From contig NC_084886.1 in assembly GCF_958979055.1 (NCBI RefSeq), positions 8,951,154 through 9,015,153 on the forward strand: a stretch of DNA of 64,000 bases, read 5' to 3'. This document shows, piece by piece, positions 20,075 to 31,000 of this stretch. How positions within the stretch are numbered: the stretch's first letter is position 1; each line of letters opens with the position of its first letter. Source of the DNA: Alnus glutinosa (taxonomy: Eukaryota > Streptophyta > Magnoliopsida > Fagales > Betulaceae). The notes under the pieces were generated by a model. The model worked only from the letters and a program-made list of their open reading frames with translations. It was not told the DNA's origin and did no database searches. Position numbers and translations under genes: made by a program.

Positions 20075-23000
20075 CTTACATGGATCATCACAGTGACACG
20101 ACGATATATCGTAAAGTCAACATATGGTACATACCTTATAATATATACCTGATATACAGAGTTAACATCTATGCAGTGGAACACATAAAAACATAATCTG
20201 AAAAGTAAAAGCACATCTACAAACCATTAACTGTTAATACACAAAATAGCCAATATAATGGTCTGTATGTTTAAGGCTTTAAACATAACATTAATTATAT
20301 ACCAAAAATATGGCTCTATAAATACACATGTCACAAGCGACACGAGCCATATATAAAAGACTACAAAATAATAAACTACTCGCAAGTCCATGACATATGA
20401 CGTCATAATGTGCTTCTGTCATAGCATCCCACACTCTAGGCAACTAGGTCATCATCTACTGACTACATCTTCGGAACCTGCAGCCAAAACATCAATGTCT
20501 ATATGGTCGTGGTGATAGCCACGTCCGTATAAGTGAAAGTATGAGTTCACCACCTCAGCAGTATAATACTCACTAAGTTTTCGCATAGAACTGACTTTTC
20601 ATTATATCATTCATTTACAATAACAGTTACAATTTTTAGTCACGAAGATTCGTCAATTGAAAACATATCGTAGTTGATAAGATAAACACCAATATTTCAA
20701 AAACATGTGAAAGTATACTATGTAGCTATGAACATATAAAAGCATTCCAATCTACCGCTTGTAATTGCATATATACAAGCCCATCAACAACATATTACTT
20801 TTATACTAAGTGGCCCAACCATACATGTACACAAGTATTCCTACTTGGGAAACACTAGCATACAAGTACGTCATATGGCATCAAGCATGGCTATACAGAG
20901 ATACATGCATTTTCAAATTATGGGAAACACGAGTATCTAAGCACTCTCAAGCTTCGTACCTTTAAAACATTTATATAGTGTAGCCGAATAGAAATACGCA
21001 TATACTCTTTTCCATTAAAATTCATATTCATATTAATATGTCTAGCATGAAAACTAATACATATAGTCATGAAAAAAACATCACAAAACAATGATATGCA
21101 TGCTCATGTATATTTTTATCTCTCTTTGGGACTTGTTCTAATGGCTTCAATTATATCCTTTCGTGTACACTTACTTAACATTATGGGGCTTGCCCCAAGG
21201 TAGTGAGAGCTTGCAACTAACTCATTCTATGGACTTGTCCTTCATAATGCTATTAATATTCTATTTATATCATCGAGGGCTTGCCCTTACGGACTTGTTC
21301 GTTAGTGTAATGTTGGAGACTTATCTCGATTCTTATAGTGTCTTATGCATTTCGCTCACATCCATGCTCATACTTCATGCTCAAATTAATATACATTTAA
21401 ATTTCATTATCATACTTTTAACACATAATTTTCTCACAAAACATAAATATTTCAATGGGTAATTTTCGTAACGCAAATCATATAATTTATATCTCAATAC
21501 GCATCAAAACACAATTCAAGTCATATTTTCATATTCATATCACAAATCACTTAAATATCATAATATCTCAACATAATTGAAAGTATTTAAAACACTCAAA
21601 CACGTACAATCAACATATTGTTGGTTCGAATCAAAACAAGCATATCATTAACATTTCTATAAAAAAACTTAAAACATAGTATATTTTTCTTAATGAGTAG
21701 AATATTCACCTTGGCTGTGCGGATATTAGGCTCAACTTATGGATTCCTAGGCAATGCCTTGCAACGTGCAACTGAAATCAAAACACTGCACATATTTAGC
21801 ATTTTCTAACACTAGACTCACATTTAGCTTTTAAACTACTTAAGAGTTAGACCTATGGAAAATCCATAAAATTTATAATGTTCCAATCAACAACCCATTA
21901 ACACAAAACACTAACCCATAAGAATATCTTAGGATTAGGCACTTAAAATCACAATTTAGAAAAATACCCAAAAAGTTTGGGTTTGGGGATTTACCTTAAT
22001 TTCTCACCAAGCTAAAACCCGTTGCTTGGAAATGGCTAGAATACCTAAAAGACACTAAATACCTAAAGAATATTGGAAGATTAAGCATAATCTCTCAATA
22101 ATCAACCTAAAACTAGAGAGATTATGAATTTTGGATTTTACCTCAAATCGAACGGTAGAAACGTAGATCGGGTTTCGTCGATCACGTTTTTGAAATTATA
22201 TTTGAGTGTGGATGCTTGGATCTTCGTGGATCAAAGGTTTTAGATGAAAAACTCGAGAAATCGTGAGAGCGCTAGAAGTTTTCGAATAAATGAGCCAAAA
22301 AGACCTATTTTCTCTTTTATCTCGCATCGTATCTCAACACGATAAGTGGCTGTCCAGACACACGAACGAAAGCCAACATACTGCCTTGGCTGTCCTGATC
22401 TACATGTCCAGACACACAAGTCAGTATGTCCATTTGGGCATTCTGCTTTACCCGTCCAATGCCCCTTCCGAACACGGCTTCCAGAAACTTGATTTTGAGT
22501 GCTTTCTAATTGTATCTTTGGTTTTTTTTTTTTTGGCAATTTTACTAACTCTAATAATTTATTAATTCTAATTTATATTTTAAATACTCGACAAGACATT
22601 ACATCCCTCCTTATAAAAATTTCAAACTCAAAATTTGAACTCTAAGACATTTTTCACACATACGAGCATGCATTTTACTTAATGACAGACATGGAAATGG
22701 TATGAATCAAGTGATCATACCTGGGTGTACTCAAACAAATGTGAAAATCGCTCTCGCATTTCTTACTCAAACACCTACATGGCTTCCTCAACACCGTGAT
22801 TTCGCCATGGAACCCTCACTAATGAGATGATTTTAGTCCTCAGTTGGTGTTCCTTTTCAATCCAACACTTGTATTGACGACTTTTCATATGTCTAGTCTG
22901 CTTGAATATCAAGAAGCTCATCACATGTGAGGGATCATAAACACATTTACACAACTGAGAAACATGAAAAATGTCCTGAATGCTCGCCAAACTGGAAGGC

Positions 23001-23095
23001 ATCACAACACTATATGCTATAGGATTCGCTTGTTTTAGCACTTACACAATCTGCACAATTGCAAACTGTTGTGCCAGCTGCTCCATGATGTATAT
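20075..23095 (-). mobile_element. Ty3/gypsy LTR-retrotransposon remnant: 3' LTR plus end of pol
   Basis: On the minus strand, 23041-22775 translates to the end of a gypsy pol polyprotein: phrases DIFHVSQLCKCVYDPSHV, LRTKIISLVRVPWRNHGVEE are typical of the region after integrase. A purine tract AAGGAGGGA (22605-22613) is followed by an LTR beginning TGTAATGTCTTG at 22604, which runs left to about 20075. The pol part is cut off near 23095, so the 5' LTR, gag, protease, RT and most of integrase are missing. Unit 2 lacks the whole insert. A Del/Tekay-like clade is likely but not proven. Confidence 0.78.
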
Positions 23096-23567
23096 GTTAT
23101 ACGACTATCATACAATTTCGATAATGTAGCAGTGAAAATCAGCCATTAGTTTTTATTTTTATTTTTATTTTTATTTTTAAGGAAAATTTCACTAAACCTC
23201 TTGAATTTTCCTTGCTTTCACAATTATCCCTCTAAACTTAAAAAAATATCAATTTAGTGTATCCATCATTCAATTTTATATTTCCAATTTCACCCCATTA
23301 TAATTTTTCGTTAAATCTTGTATAAATTTTCAAAATACCCATATTCTTTTAATATATATATATATATATTAAAAAATTCAAAAATTTAAGCGTGGTTATT
23401 TTTAAAATATTGTCACTCCTTGTTAGGATTTAACAAAAAATCAAAATAAAATAGTAAAATTGAAAAGAAAATTTAAAAGATGAATACACTATTTTAAAAA
23501 TTCATTATAAATTTAGAAGAAAATAAATTATGTTCCAAACTCCAAAGTAAAAATTATTACAGCGCTA

Positions 23568-23607
<40 letters not shown>

Positions 23608-23993
23608 ATATATATATATATACCAGATGCAAAGGCAGTGGTCTTGGAATGGTAGGCAGCATCTAAACGCCATGGATTGCATTTGATTGGAAGACAGCCG
23701 AAGAAGCAAGCGAGGTAGGCTGGGTAAGGGTTTGCTGCTTTGCATGTTTGGTCGCAGTGCATAACACAAATACATAGAAGATGGAATTTTGGAGGTAGAT
23801 GGAATTTTGGGAGTTTAGGTAATTTTACATCGACTACTTCACGTGGATCAGACCATTTACGAGGAACTGGGGAGCTCGGAGAGGGAGAGGGAGAGGGAGA
23901 GGGAGCCTTTTCTGCTTTCACTGCCATGATCACCACACATATATTCATCATCATCATCATCATCATCATCCATACAAGTTTCATTCTACCCAT
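23568..23993 (-). CDS. Small secreted cysteine-rich protein, copy 1
   Basis: I do not recognise the family. From the first ATG (23993) the ORF gives 141 aa: a hydrophobic, Met-rich leader (LVWMMMM..NICVVIMAVKA), likely a signal peptide cleaved near residues 24-27; a Ser-Pro repeat; a Lys/Pro-rich linker; and a core with spacing C-x-C-x3-C-x3-C-x11-C-x3-C-x4-C. The core is almost unchanged in copy 2. The last residues (IYIY, then Leu-Ser repeats) are translated from a (TA)n(GA)n microsatellite, and a possible donor CTG^GTATAT at the start of the tract suggests that the real mRNA may splice or end differently. Reading upstream to GTG at 24002 is not needed. Apoplastic signalling or defence roles are typical for such peptides but unproven here. 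Confidence 0.72.
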
Positions 23994-24050
23994 CCCACCC
24001 ACAATTTCGGTTCTTCTACTTTTTTTGTTTTGCGAATTTCTATGCCCATC

Positions 24051-24063
24051 GGTTATTTATAAA
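24051..24063 (-). promoter_or_regulatory. TATA box of cysteine-rich gene copy 1
   Basis: On the minus strand TTTATAAATAACC lies about 60-70 bp upstream of the ATG at 23993. The same motif is kept at the same distance in copy 2 (28991-29003), supporting a short leader of about 30 nt and a common promoter. Confidence 0.6.
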
Positions 24064-24873
24064 GACATTCGAGAATTTCAAAATAAATATGTTTTAGCTA
24101 AAACAAAAATCTGATTTAATAAAGAAATTAGAAAAAATCTGACTTATAACTCTTCTAACTTTTAAAAAAAATACACAAAATTTAAAAAGTGTCAATTTAT
24201 GATATTAATTTTTCAATTTCAACATTTTGTTAAAATTTTTTGTTAAATCCTGTCAAAAATTTTAAAAGACCTCCTTTCTTTTCTTTTTCTTTTTTTTTTT
24301 TAAAAAAATCGATACAATTTATATGATGATCAAAATTTAACGAAATTTATAAAAATAATCATTAAAAAAAATTATAATTTTTTTTAAAAAAAAAAAAAAC
24401 ATAAGGTATTTTCCATTTTAAAAAGGTGACGTTTAGGAAAGTTGAGTGGCTTTTTGCATTGAAAAGTGAGTTTTAGTTGACATTGTTATATATGCCCTTT
24501 AGTCGAAGTCATTGCTTTACAAAATAGTTAATTATATATGCGATTATCCAATGATTTCTAGCTTTTAATAAAAAAAGAAAAAAAAGACCCATTTGTAATT
24601 CTATATGAAGGTTTAATTAAGTTGGCATTCAAATCTACCTCTCTACCTCTTCCCTTCTTGCACGCATCCTTGAGACTTTGGCTACGAATTAATTGGTTAA
24701 TGCAAATTACTAACCAATTAATTCAATTACGAAAGATGAGGGTTTGACGTGGTTTGGCCTTTAGAGGCTTACGTCTACTGTCCACCGTTGCAATACGAAT
24801 ATGTTTAACTTATTTCAAACTATTTTATAATGAGATGTTTTTATAGGGTACAATAAGTAGTTGAGATAACTTA

Positions 24874-25206
24874 AGGGTTCATTTGAGTTTGTGACTTCAA
24901 AAAAAACGATTTAAAACTTGCGATTTGAAAATGTGTGATTTAAAAAGTTGATTTTTAAAAACGCAATTAAGCATTTGATAAAATCGTAGTTTGGCATTTA
25001 AAATCGTTGGTTAGCCTTTAAAATATTGTATTTTTTTAAAAAATAAAATAAAATAAAAATCCAATTGCTTGCAATTTGAAAACGCATAAATTTGTGTTTT
25101 CAAATCGCAATTTTTTAAAAGATGCAATTCCAAAATGATTCAGTTTCAACGATTTGGTTTAAAATCACATTTTTTGTATACGAAATCACAATCTCAAATG
25201 CACCCC
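24874..25206. mobile_element. Older MITE with TTA target site, unit 1 copy
   Basis: Starts AGGGTTCATTTGAGTTTGTG and ends CACAATCTCAAATGCACCCC, inverted relative to each other, with TTA on both sides (24871-24873, 25207-25209). It occupies the same site in unit 2 (29638-30833), so it inserted before the tandem duplication. Non-coding; a Tourist-like origin is inferred from the TTA target. Confidence 0.7.
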
Positions 25207-26015
25207 TTAGAAATGTAAGAAAATCCTAAACTATATTTGAAATAATAAGAGAAAACTTCACTTATAACCCCTTATCTTACATTATTTTTACAATTAAGTA
25301 CTCAAACTTTAAAAAGTGTCAATTTAAGGTATCTATCTTTCTTTATTTTTTTTATTTTTTCCTTTTTTTATTTTTTTTAATTTTAACTCTCCGTTAGAAT
25401 TTTTGTTAAATCAATCCTATTAAAATTTCTAAAATACTTGTGATTTTTTTTAAAAAATAAAAATAAAAATAAAAATAAAAAATAAACACGAGCAACGTCA
25501 TGTGTTGTATAAATTAAGCATTTATTAATACAAAGTATCCAACGTTCACAAATTTAAAATAAAAATACAAAATTAATATCCCGCACGTCTCTCTTTATTT
25601 CTTACATAGTAAAGAGAACCAACAAATTAGTGTCCAGCGTTGAAAAACAAATAATAATAATAAAAAAAAAAACAAAAAACCAAAGTAGAATACAAAGTAT
25701 CCTGCACGTCTCACTTTATTCTTACATAGTAAAGAGAACCAACTAAATTTTCCCCCTCGCCTTGCAATTTTCTATGTACCTATGAATGTAGCCTCCTCCT
25801 GCTTGATCCGAACATGTCACATTAAACATAAACATAAGAATCTTGTAATATATATATATATATATATATATTTATTTATAAAGAGAGAGTAATGTTATTT
25901 ACTAGATTGTTATACGACTTTAATACAATTTAGATGATGTAGCAGTGAAAATTAGCCATTAATTTTTATTTTTATTTTCAAGGTAAACTTCACTAAACCC
26001 GACCCTTGAATTTTT

Positions 26016-28012
26016 GTGTGTTCAAAACTCAATTGCATTTAGTTGTTTTCCTATAAATTATATAATATTGAACATTATATATATATATATATATATATAT
26101 ATAGCTTTACATGTACGTATATGTTTGAATATTTCATATGATATATATGTAAAGTTTCTAAGTTACATTGTATTTGACTAAGGTGTGAGTAATGAGACTA
26201 TTACACAGAATATCATAGTTATATGTCATTATAATTTATAAAAGATTGTTCGTAGTCGTAAATGGAATTGAGAAATCCATCTAGACTATAACATGTCAAC
26301 CTTAACGATTTATCTTGATTAAGAGAAGCAGGAAAGATTTTGAGATGATATGTTGATGGAAGTGCAAGGTGGTGTCATGCACTGAACGGACTACATGAGT
26401 CATCATTCTTTCTACATGCACTATGATTAAGAATGATGTACGTGCACAGCGACTTGTGACATGTACTTTAAATCCCGAGAAGATTGTGAACTCAAATGTG
26501 AAGTGTATGTCACTTTGATGTACAAGAATGAGATCAAAACGCTGGTCAACACTTATGTGCGTTGGGTGATCGCACTTCAAGAAATAATCTAAATCTTTTG
26601 TCATGGAACAAAGTGACAACAAATATTCCCATTGAGTGTTTTAGTGGAATTTACTGAAATTTTATTTTTGTGCAAGGTGAGATGAAAAACTCACAAGGTA
26701 CAAATAGAATATATCATGTAATTAAATCAGTAATATTAAGGAAACTAGGTAGTGAACTAAGTAACAGTGTATTGACTTTGGTTCGACTACGGAATGATTT
26801 TATTGAGTGATAATATGTAAAAAATAAATATGTTATGGGGATTGATTCATTAATTTGAAAAATACATATTAGACTGCATTCATATTTGTTTAGTGGAATC
26901 AATTGTGATTAAATATGATCATGTGATATTGTTACAAACCTATTTAAAGCTAATTGAATTTTTTTTTCCTTTAGGTCCCTCTTTGAACTGAAATACATTG
27001 ACCAGATTCTATGAGCCTCAGTTATGCATTTATTTATGTTGGATTGTTTTATTTGATAAAACATGGGTCAAAGAAATATGATTCATAAGTGGCTCATTAC
27101 TAAGAGATGATTGAGCTTATGAATTAATTTTTATGAGCTTAAGCAGTTAATGAACTATGGCTTTAGAAATTAATTTTTATAAACTTAAGCAGCTAGAGAG
27201 CTATGAGCTATTGGAATTAATTCGAAAGGCTTAAGCACAGATAAATGAGCATTGTGTTAGGTTTTTAAACCAATGCTCATGCTGAAAAATATGTAGCAAT
27301 GGATTAGGTTTTTAAACTTTGCACTAGATGCATGGCCAAAGGGAGTGTTTCACTAAAACACTCTCATTGGTCGTGCATCATAGAAGTTAGAACTCCTCCT
27401 ATTACTCATATCATATCTCAGCTACACTTTGGTTTATCTCACAATCTTATCATAAGTGTAAATTCAAGTCTATAAATAGAGGGCTATAGTGAAGTATTGT
27501 TAACTAATTGACTGCTTCAAGTTGTTTAGTCATCAAAGAGAATATTTGGAAGCTGAGTCAATAATACAAAGAACACGTTCTTTATCATTCAACATGCAAG
27601 CTTCAAAGTCAACTGGCCCTAGTTAGGAGATGCCGATTTTGATTGTAAGTACCTTGAACATGTTAATTTAAATAATTTAGCCTTATTTATCTTGAAGAAA
27701 ATTTTTCTAGGATCGGTATTTCGCTACATGTAATTTGATTAGAGCATAATCCCCAACAAGTGTCAAAGTCTATAAATAGATGACTATAATGAAATATTAT
27801 TTACTAATTCACTGCTTCAATATGTGAGTCCACACTCACAGTTATATTCAGTCATCAGAGAGAATATCTGGAGGTTTAATCAAGAACACGTTTTTCATCA
27901 TTCAACATGCAAACTTCAAAGTCAACTGGCCCTAGTAGCCTAAGAGAGGACGATTTCGATTGTAAGTACTATGAGATATTAGTTTAAATAATCTAGCTTT
28001 GTTTAGGTTAAA
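26016..28012 (+). mobile_element. LTR-like insertion private to unit 2, with a 300-bp internal repeat
   Basis: Unit 1 is continuous here (about 23210-23220). The inserted 2.0 kb is flanked by GAATTTTT (26008-26015, 28013-28020), though a T-rich site makes exact ends uncertain. It contains two related modules, each starting TATAAATAGA at 27471 and 27771 (exactly 300 bp apart) and each including AGTCAACTGGCCCTAGT. The TATA-containing modules look like LTR promoter or leader sequence. No gag or pol motif is seen. It could be a non-autonomous LTR element; class not settled. Confidence 0.5.
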
Positions 28013-28407
28013 GAATTTTTTTTTTTTCACAATTATTACCATAAACTTTAAAAACTCTCAATGTAGTGTATACATCCTTCAATTTTTTTTTTCTTTCAAT
28101 TTCACGCTGTTATAATTTTTCGTTAAATATTGTCAAAATTTTCAAGACACCCATTTTTTTAAAAATATATATTAAAAAAATTTCAAATATTCAGGCACGG
28201 GTATTTTTACAAATTTTGTTCAAAACCATCTCCTAAATCCTTGCAAATTTTATTTTTTTTCCCCTAAAAAATAATGAGTATTTTGAAAATTTTGTCACCT
28301 CTAGTTAGGACTTAACGAAAAATCCAAATAAAATGGTGAAATTAAAAAAAAAATGCAAGATAAATGCACTATTTTAGAAACTCATTATAAATTTTGAAGA
28401 AAATTAA

Positions 28408-28448
28408 TTATGTTCCAAACTCCAAAGTAAAAATTATTACAGCGCTAT

Positions 28449-28484
<36 letters not shown>

Positions 28485-28926
28485 CATGTGTATATATATA
28501 TATACCAGATCCAAAGGCAGCGCTTTTGGAACGGTAAACAGCATCTAAACGCCATGGATTGCATTTGATTGGGAGACAGCCGAAGAAGCAAGCGAGGTAG
28601 GCTGGGTAAGGGTTTGCTGCTTTGCATGCTTGGTCGCAGTGCATAACACAAATACATAAAAGATGGAATTTTGGAGGTAGATAGAATTTTGGAAGTTTAC
28701 GACGTTTTTCGGGCTTCTCAGGTTTTTTTTCAGGCTTTTCAGGATTTTCAGGGTTTTCTTCATCGATTTCATGTGGATCCAACCAATTACGAGGAACTGG
28801 AGAGTTCGGAGAGGGAGAGGGAGAGGGAGAGGAAGCGAGAGCCTTTTCTGCTTCCACCGCCATGATCAGCACACACATATTCATCATCATCGCCATCATC
28901 ATCCACACAAGTTTCGTTCTACCCAT
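28408..28926 (-). CDS. Small secreted cysteine-rich protein, copy 2
   Basis: Tandem paralogue of the gene at 23568-23993. From the ATG at 28926 it reads 172 aa: Met-rich hydrophobic leader, (SP)n stretch, then a Pro-Glu-Lys repeat (PEKPEKKPEKPEKR) that copy 1 lacks, then the same seven-cysteine core (CICVMHCDQACK...ACFFGCLPIKC). The C-terminal tail again runs through a (TA)n(GA)n microsatellite and differs from copy 1, so its end is uncertain. The core and leader show mostly conservative changes between copies, while the linker has expanded. The family is unknown to me. Both copies stay open although each unit has taken large insertions nearby, which favours both being functional or recently so. 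Confidence 0.72.
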
Positions 28927-28990
28927 CCCGCCCACAATTTCGGTTCTTCTACTTTTCTTTTTCGGTTTTTGCGAATTGCAATGCCCAACG

Positions 28991-29003
28991 GCTATTTATA
29001 AAG
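28991..29003 (-). promoter_or_regulatory. TATA box of cysteine-rich gene copy 2
   Basis: CTTTATAAATAGC on the minus strand, about 65-75 bp upstream of the ATG at 28926, matching the motif and spacing of copy 1. Confidence 0.6.
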
Positions 29004-29203
29004 ACATTTGAGACTTTCAAAATAAATATATTTTAGCTAAAATAAATATACCCTATTTTTAAACAAATAAACATAGAGGGTACGTATTTTCCCTTTTAAA
29101 AATGTGGCTTTTAGAAAAGTTGAGTAGCTTTTTGCATTGAAAAGTGTCTTTTAGTTGACATTATTATATATATGTCTTTTAGTCGGAGTCATTGCTTTAC
29201 ACA

Positions 29204-29236
<33 letters not shown>

Positions 29237-29637
29237 ATTATCCAATGATTTATAGCTTTTAATAAAAAATAAAAATAAAATCAGATATACTTATAATAAA
29301 AAACTTTGGAAAAAATCTACCTCTTCTCCCCTTCTGGCACGCATCCTTGAGATTTTGGCTAGGAATTAATTGGTTAATTTGTCATTGCAATTTGCAAATT
29401 ACTATCCTCACAAGAGAACCAAAAATCAATATATATATATTATTAAAATTAGAATATAAAATATAGGGGGAGAGGAAGCAAAGAGATAGAAAGACGAGGG
29501 TTTTATGTGGTTTGGCCTTAGGGGCTTACGTCCACCGTCCACCGTCCACCGTTATAATACGAATATGTTTAACTTTTTTCAAACTATGTTGCAATGGGGT
29601 GTTTTTATAGGGTACAATAAGTAGTTGAGATAACTTA

Positions 29638-30833
29638 AGGGTTTGTTTGAGTTTGAGACTTATGCTCCGTTTGTTTCGACGTAAAATGGTTTCTGTCGTA
29701 AAATGGTTTCAGGGAAGTCATTTTTCAGGAAACCATTTTCTGTCGAAAGCATTTTCCGGTGTTTGGCGCATACGGAAAATCGAAAATATTTTTTTATATT
29801 TTTATTCAATCATATTAACTTATAAAAATCAATTTTTATTCACAACATAAAAATATTAATGTAAAATAATATAAAAATCATCGATGACGAGATTCGGTCA
29901 CTGACCGACTAGATTCTGACTATTTTTACCTGATTCCGGCTAATATAACTAGAATTCGAGATAAAACCCGGAATCCAGACAGTTTCGTCGGAATCTGGGA
30001 TAGCCGGATTCTGGCGAAAGTGGCCGGATTTGGCCAGATAGGCCGGATCCCGGCAGGCTGGCCGGATTTGGCCAGATTCGTCCTGCCAGCCGGCCGTTCT
30101 GGCCATAGCCGGCCGGGAACCGGCCTCCCTGGCCAGGGCCGGTCGGAATCCGGCTCTCTGGCTAGATCCGGCCAGATTGGTCGCCGAAATTTGGCTGACC
30201 GGATTCCGGTGAAGGTGGCCGGATTCCGTCGCCAGATTCTGGCGACATTAACGGATGTTGGTTTCCAATACCGGCAATATTTCGATGGTTGTCGCCTTGT
30301 CGGCTGCTTGAACGTGAAGGTCGATTGTGCCGTTTAAAATAGATCGACTGCGTCTGGCGTCTTCAGAAAATGATTTACGCTTTTAAAATCCGTAAATCAT
30401 TTTCCGAAATTTACTAAGCATTTTTGGTCAAACAGAAATCATTTTCGGGTTGACTATTATTTTCGCCCCTACCAAACACCAGAAAATGCCGAAATCATTT
30501 TCCAGAAATCATTTTACGCCGAAACAAACGGAGCATTAATTAAAAAAAAATGTGATTTAAAACTAACGATTTTAAAATGTGTGATTTTTGAAAATGCAGT
30601 TAAGTATTTGGTAAAATCATAGTTTAATCTTTAAAATTGTTGCTAAGCCTTTAAAATCCGGTGCTTTTTTTTTTTTTTAAAAAAATAAAATTCTATTGCC
30701 TGCAATTTGAAAATGCAAAAAATCTGCGTTTTCAAATCACAGTTTTAAAAACGCAATTTTCAAACGATTCAGTTTTAGCTATTTGGTTTAAAATCATACT
30801 TTTTGTATACGTAATCACAATCTCAAACACACC
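29638..30833. mobile_element. Older MITE, unit 2 copy, split by a nested MITE
   Basis: Same element as 24874-25206, with TTA on both sides (29635-29637, 30834-30836). It is interrupted at 29663-30535 by another element. Its two pieces together match the unit 1 copy. Confidence 0.7.
29663..30535. mobile_element. Nested Tourist-like MITE with GC-rich core, unit 2 only
   Basis: Inverted ends TGCTCCGTTTGTTTCG and CGAAACAAACGGAGCA, flanked by TTA (29660-29662, 30536-30538); 873 bp. The arms hold iterated AAAATGATTTC-type motifs. The core (about 29900-30330) is strikingly GC-rich for this region and made of degenerate GGCCGGATTCCGG/GGCCAGATT repeats. No transposase frame exists; the ORFs across the core (for example 30020-30337) only read the repeats. 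Absent from unit 1, so younger than the duplication. Confidence 0.75.
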
Positions 30834-31000
30834 TTAAAAAAGGTAAGAAAGCCTTAAACCATATTTGAAACAGTAAGAGAAAACTTCACTTATAACCCCT
30901 GATCTTTCATCACTTTTATAATTAAGTATTCAAACTTTAAAAAGTGTCAATTTAAGGTATCCACTATTCTTTCTTTTTTCAATTTCAACAATTCGTTAGA

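Larger units (their letters stand above)
18517..25482. repeat. Tandem duplication, unit 1 (carries cysteine-rich gene copy 1)
   Basis: Starts with GAGCAACATCGTGTATTGTA and aligns in order with unit 2 at 25483-31000 across several kilobases: 18530-18780 with 25490-25700, 19846-19995 with 25705-25855, 23096-24870 with 25905-26010 and 28013-29640, and 24874-25480 with 29638-31000. Breaks in the alignment are the private insertions listed separately. Without them each unit is roughly 2.6-2.9 kb. Confidence 0.85.
25483..31000. repeat. Tandem duplication, unit 2 (carries cysteine-rich gene copy 2)
   Basis: Directly follows unit 1 and repeats its order from GAGCAACGTCATGTGTTGTA to the CGTTAGAATTTT region near 31000. 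It lacks the LINE and gypsy insertions of unit 1, so it serves as their empty site. It carries two private insertions of its own (26016-28012 and 29663-30535). Confidence 0.85.

Noticed and set aside
23994..24002. Extension of the cysteine-rich ORF to an upstream GTG
   Set aside because: An ATG three codons later gives the natural signal-peptide start, is present in both copies, and plants rarely start at GTG.
30020..30337. 105-aa ORF in the GC-rich core
   Set aside because: It only reads through degenerate GGCCGGATT repeats inside a MITE.
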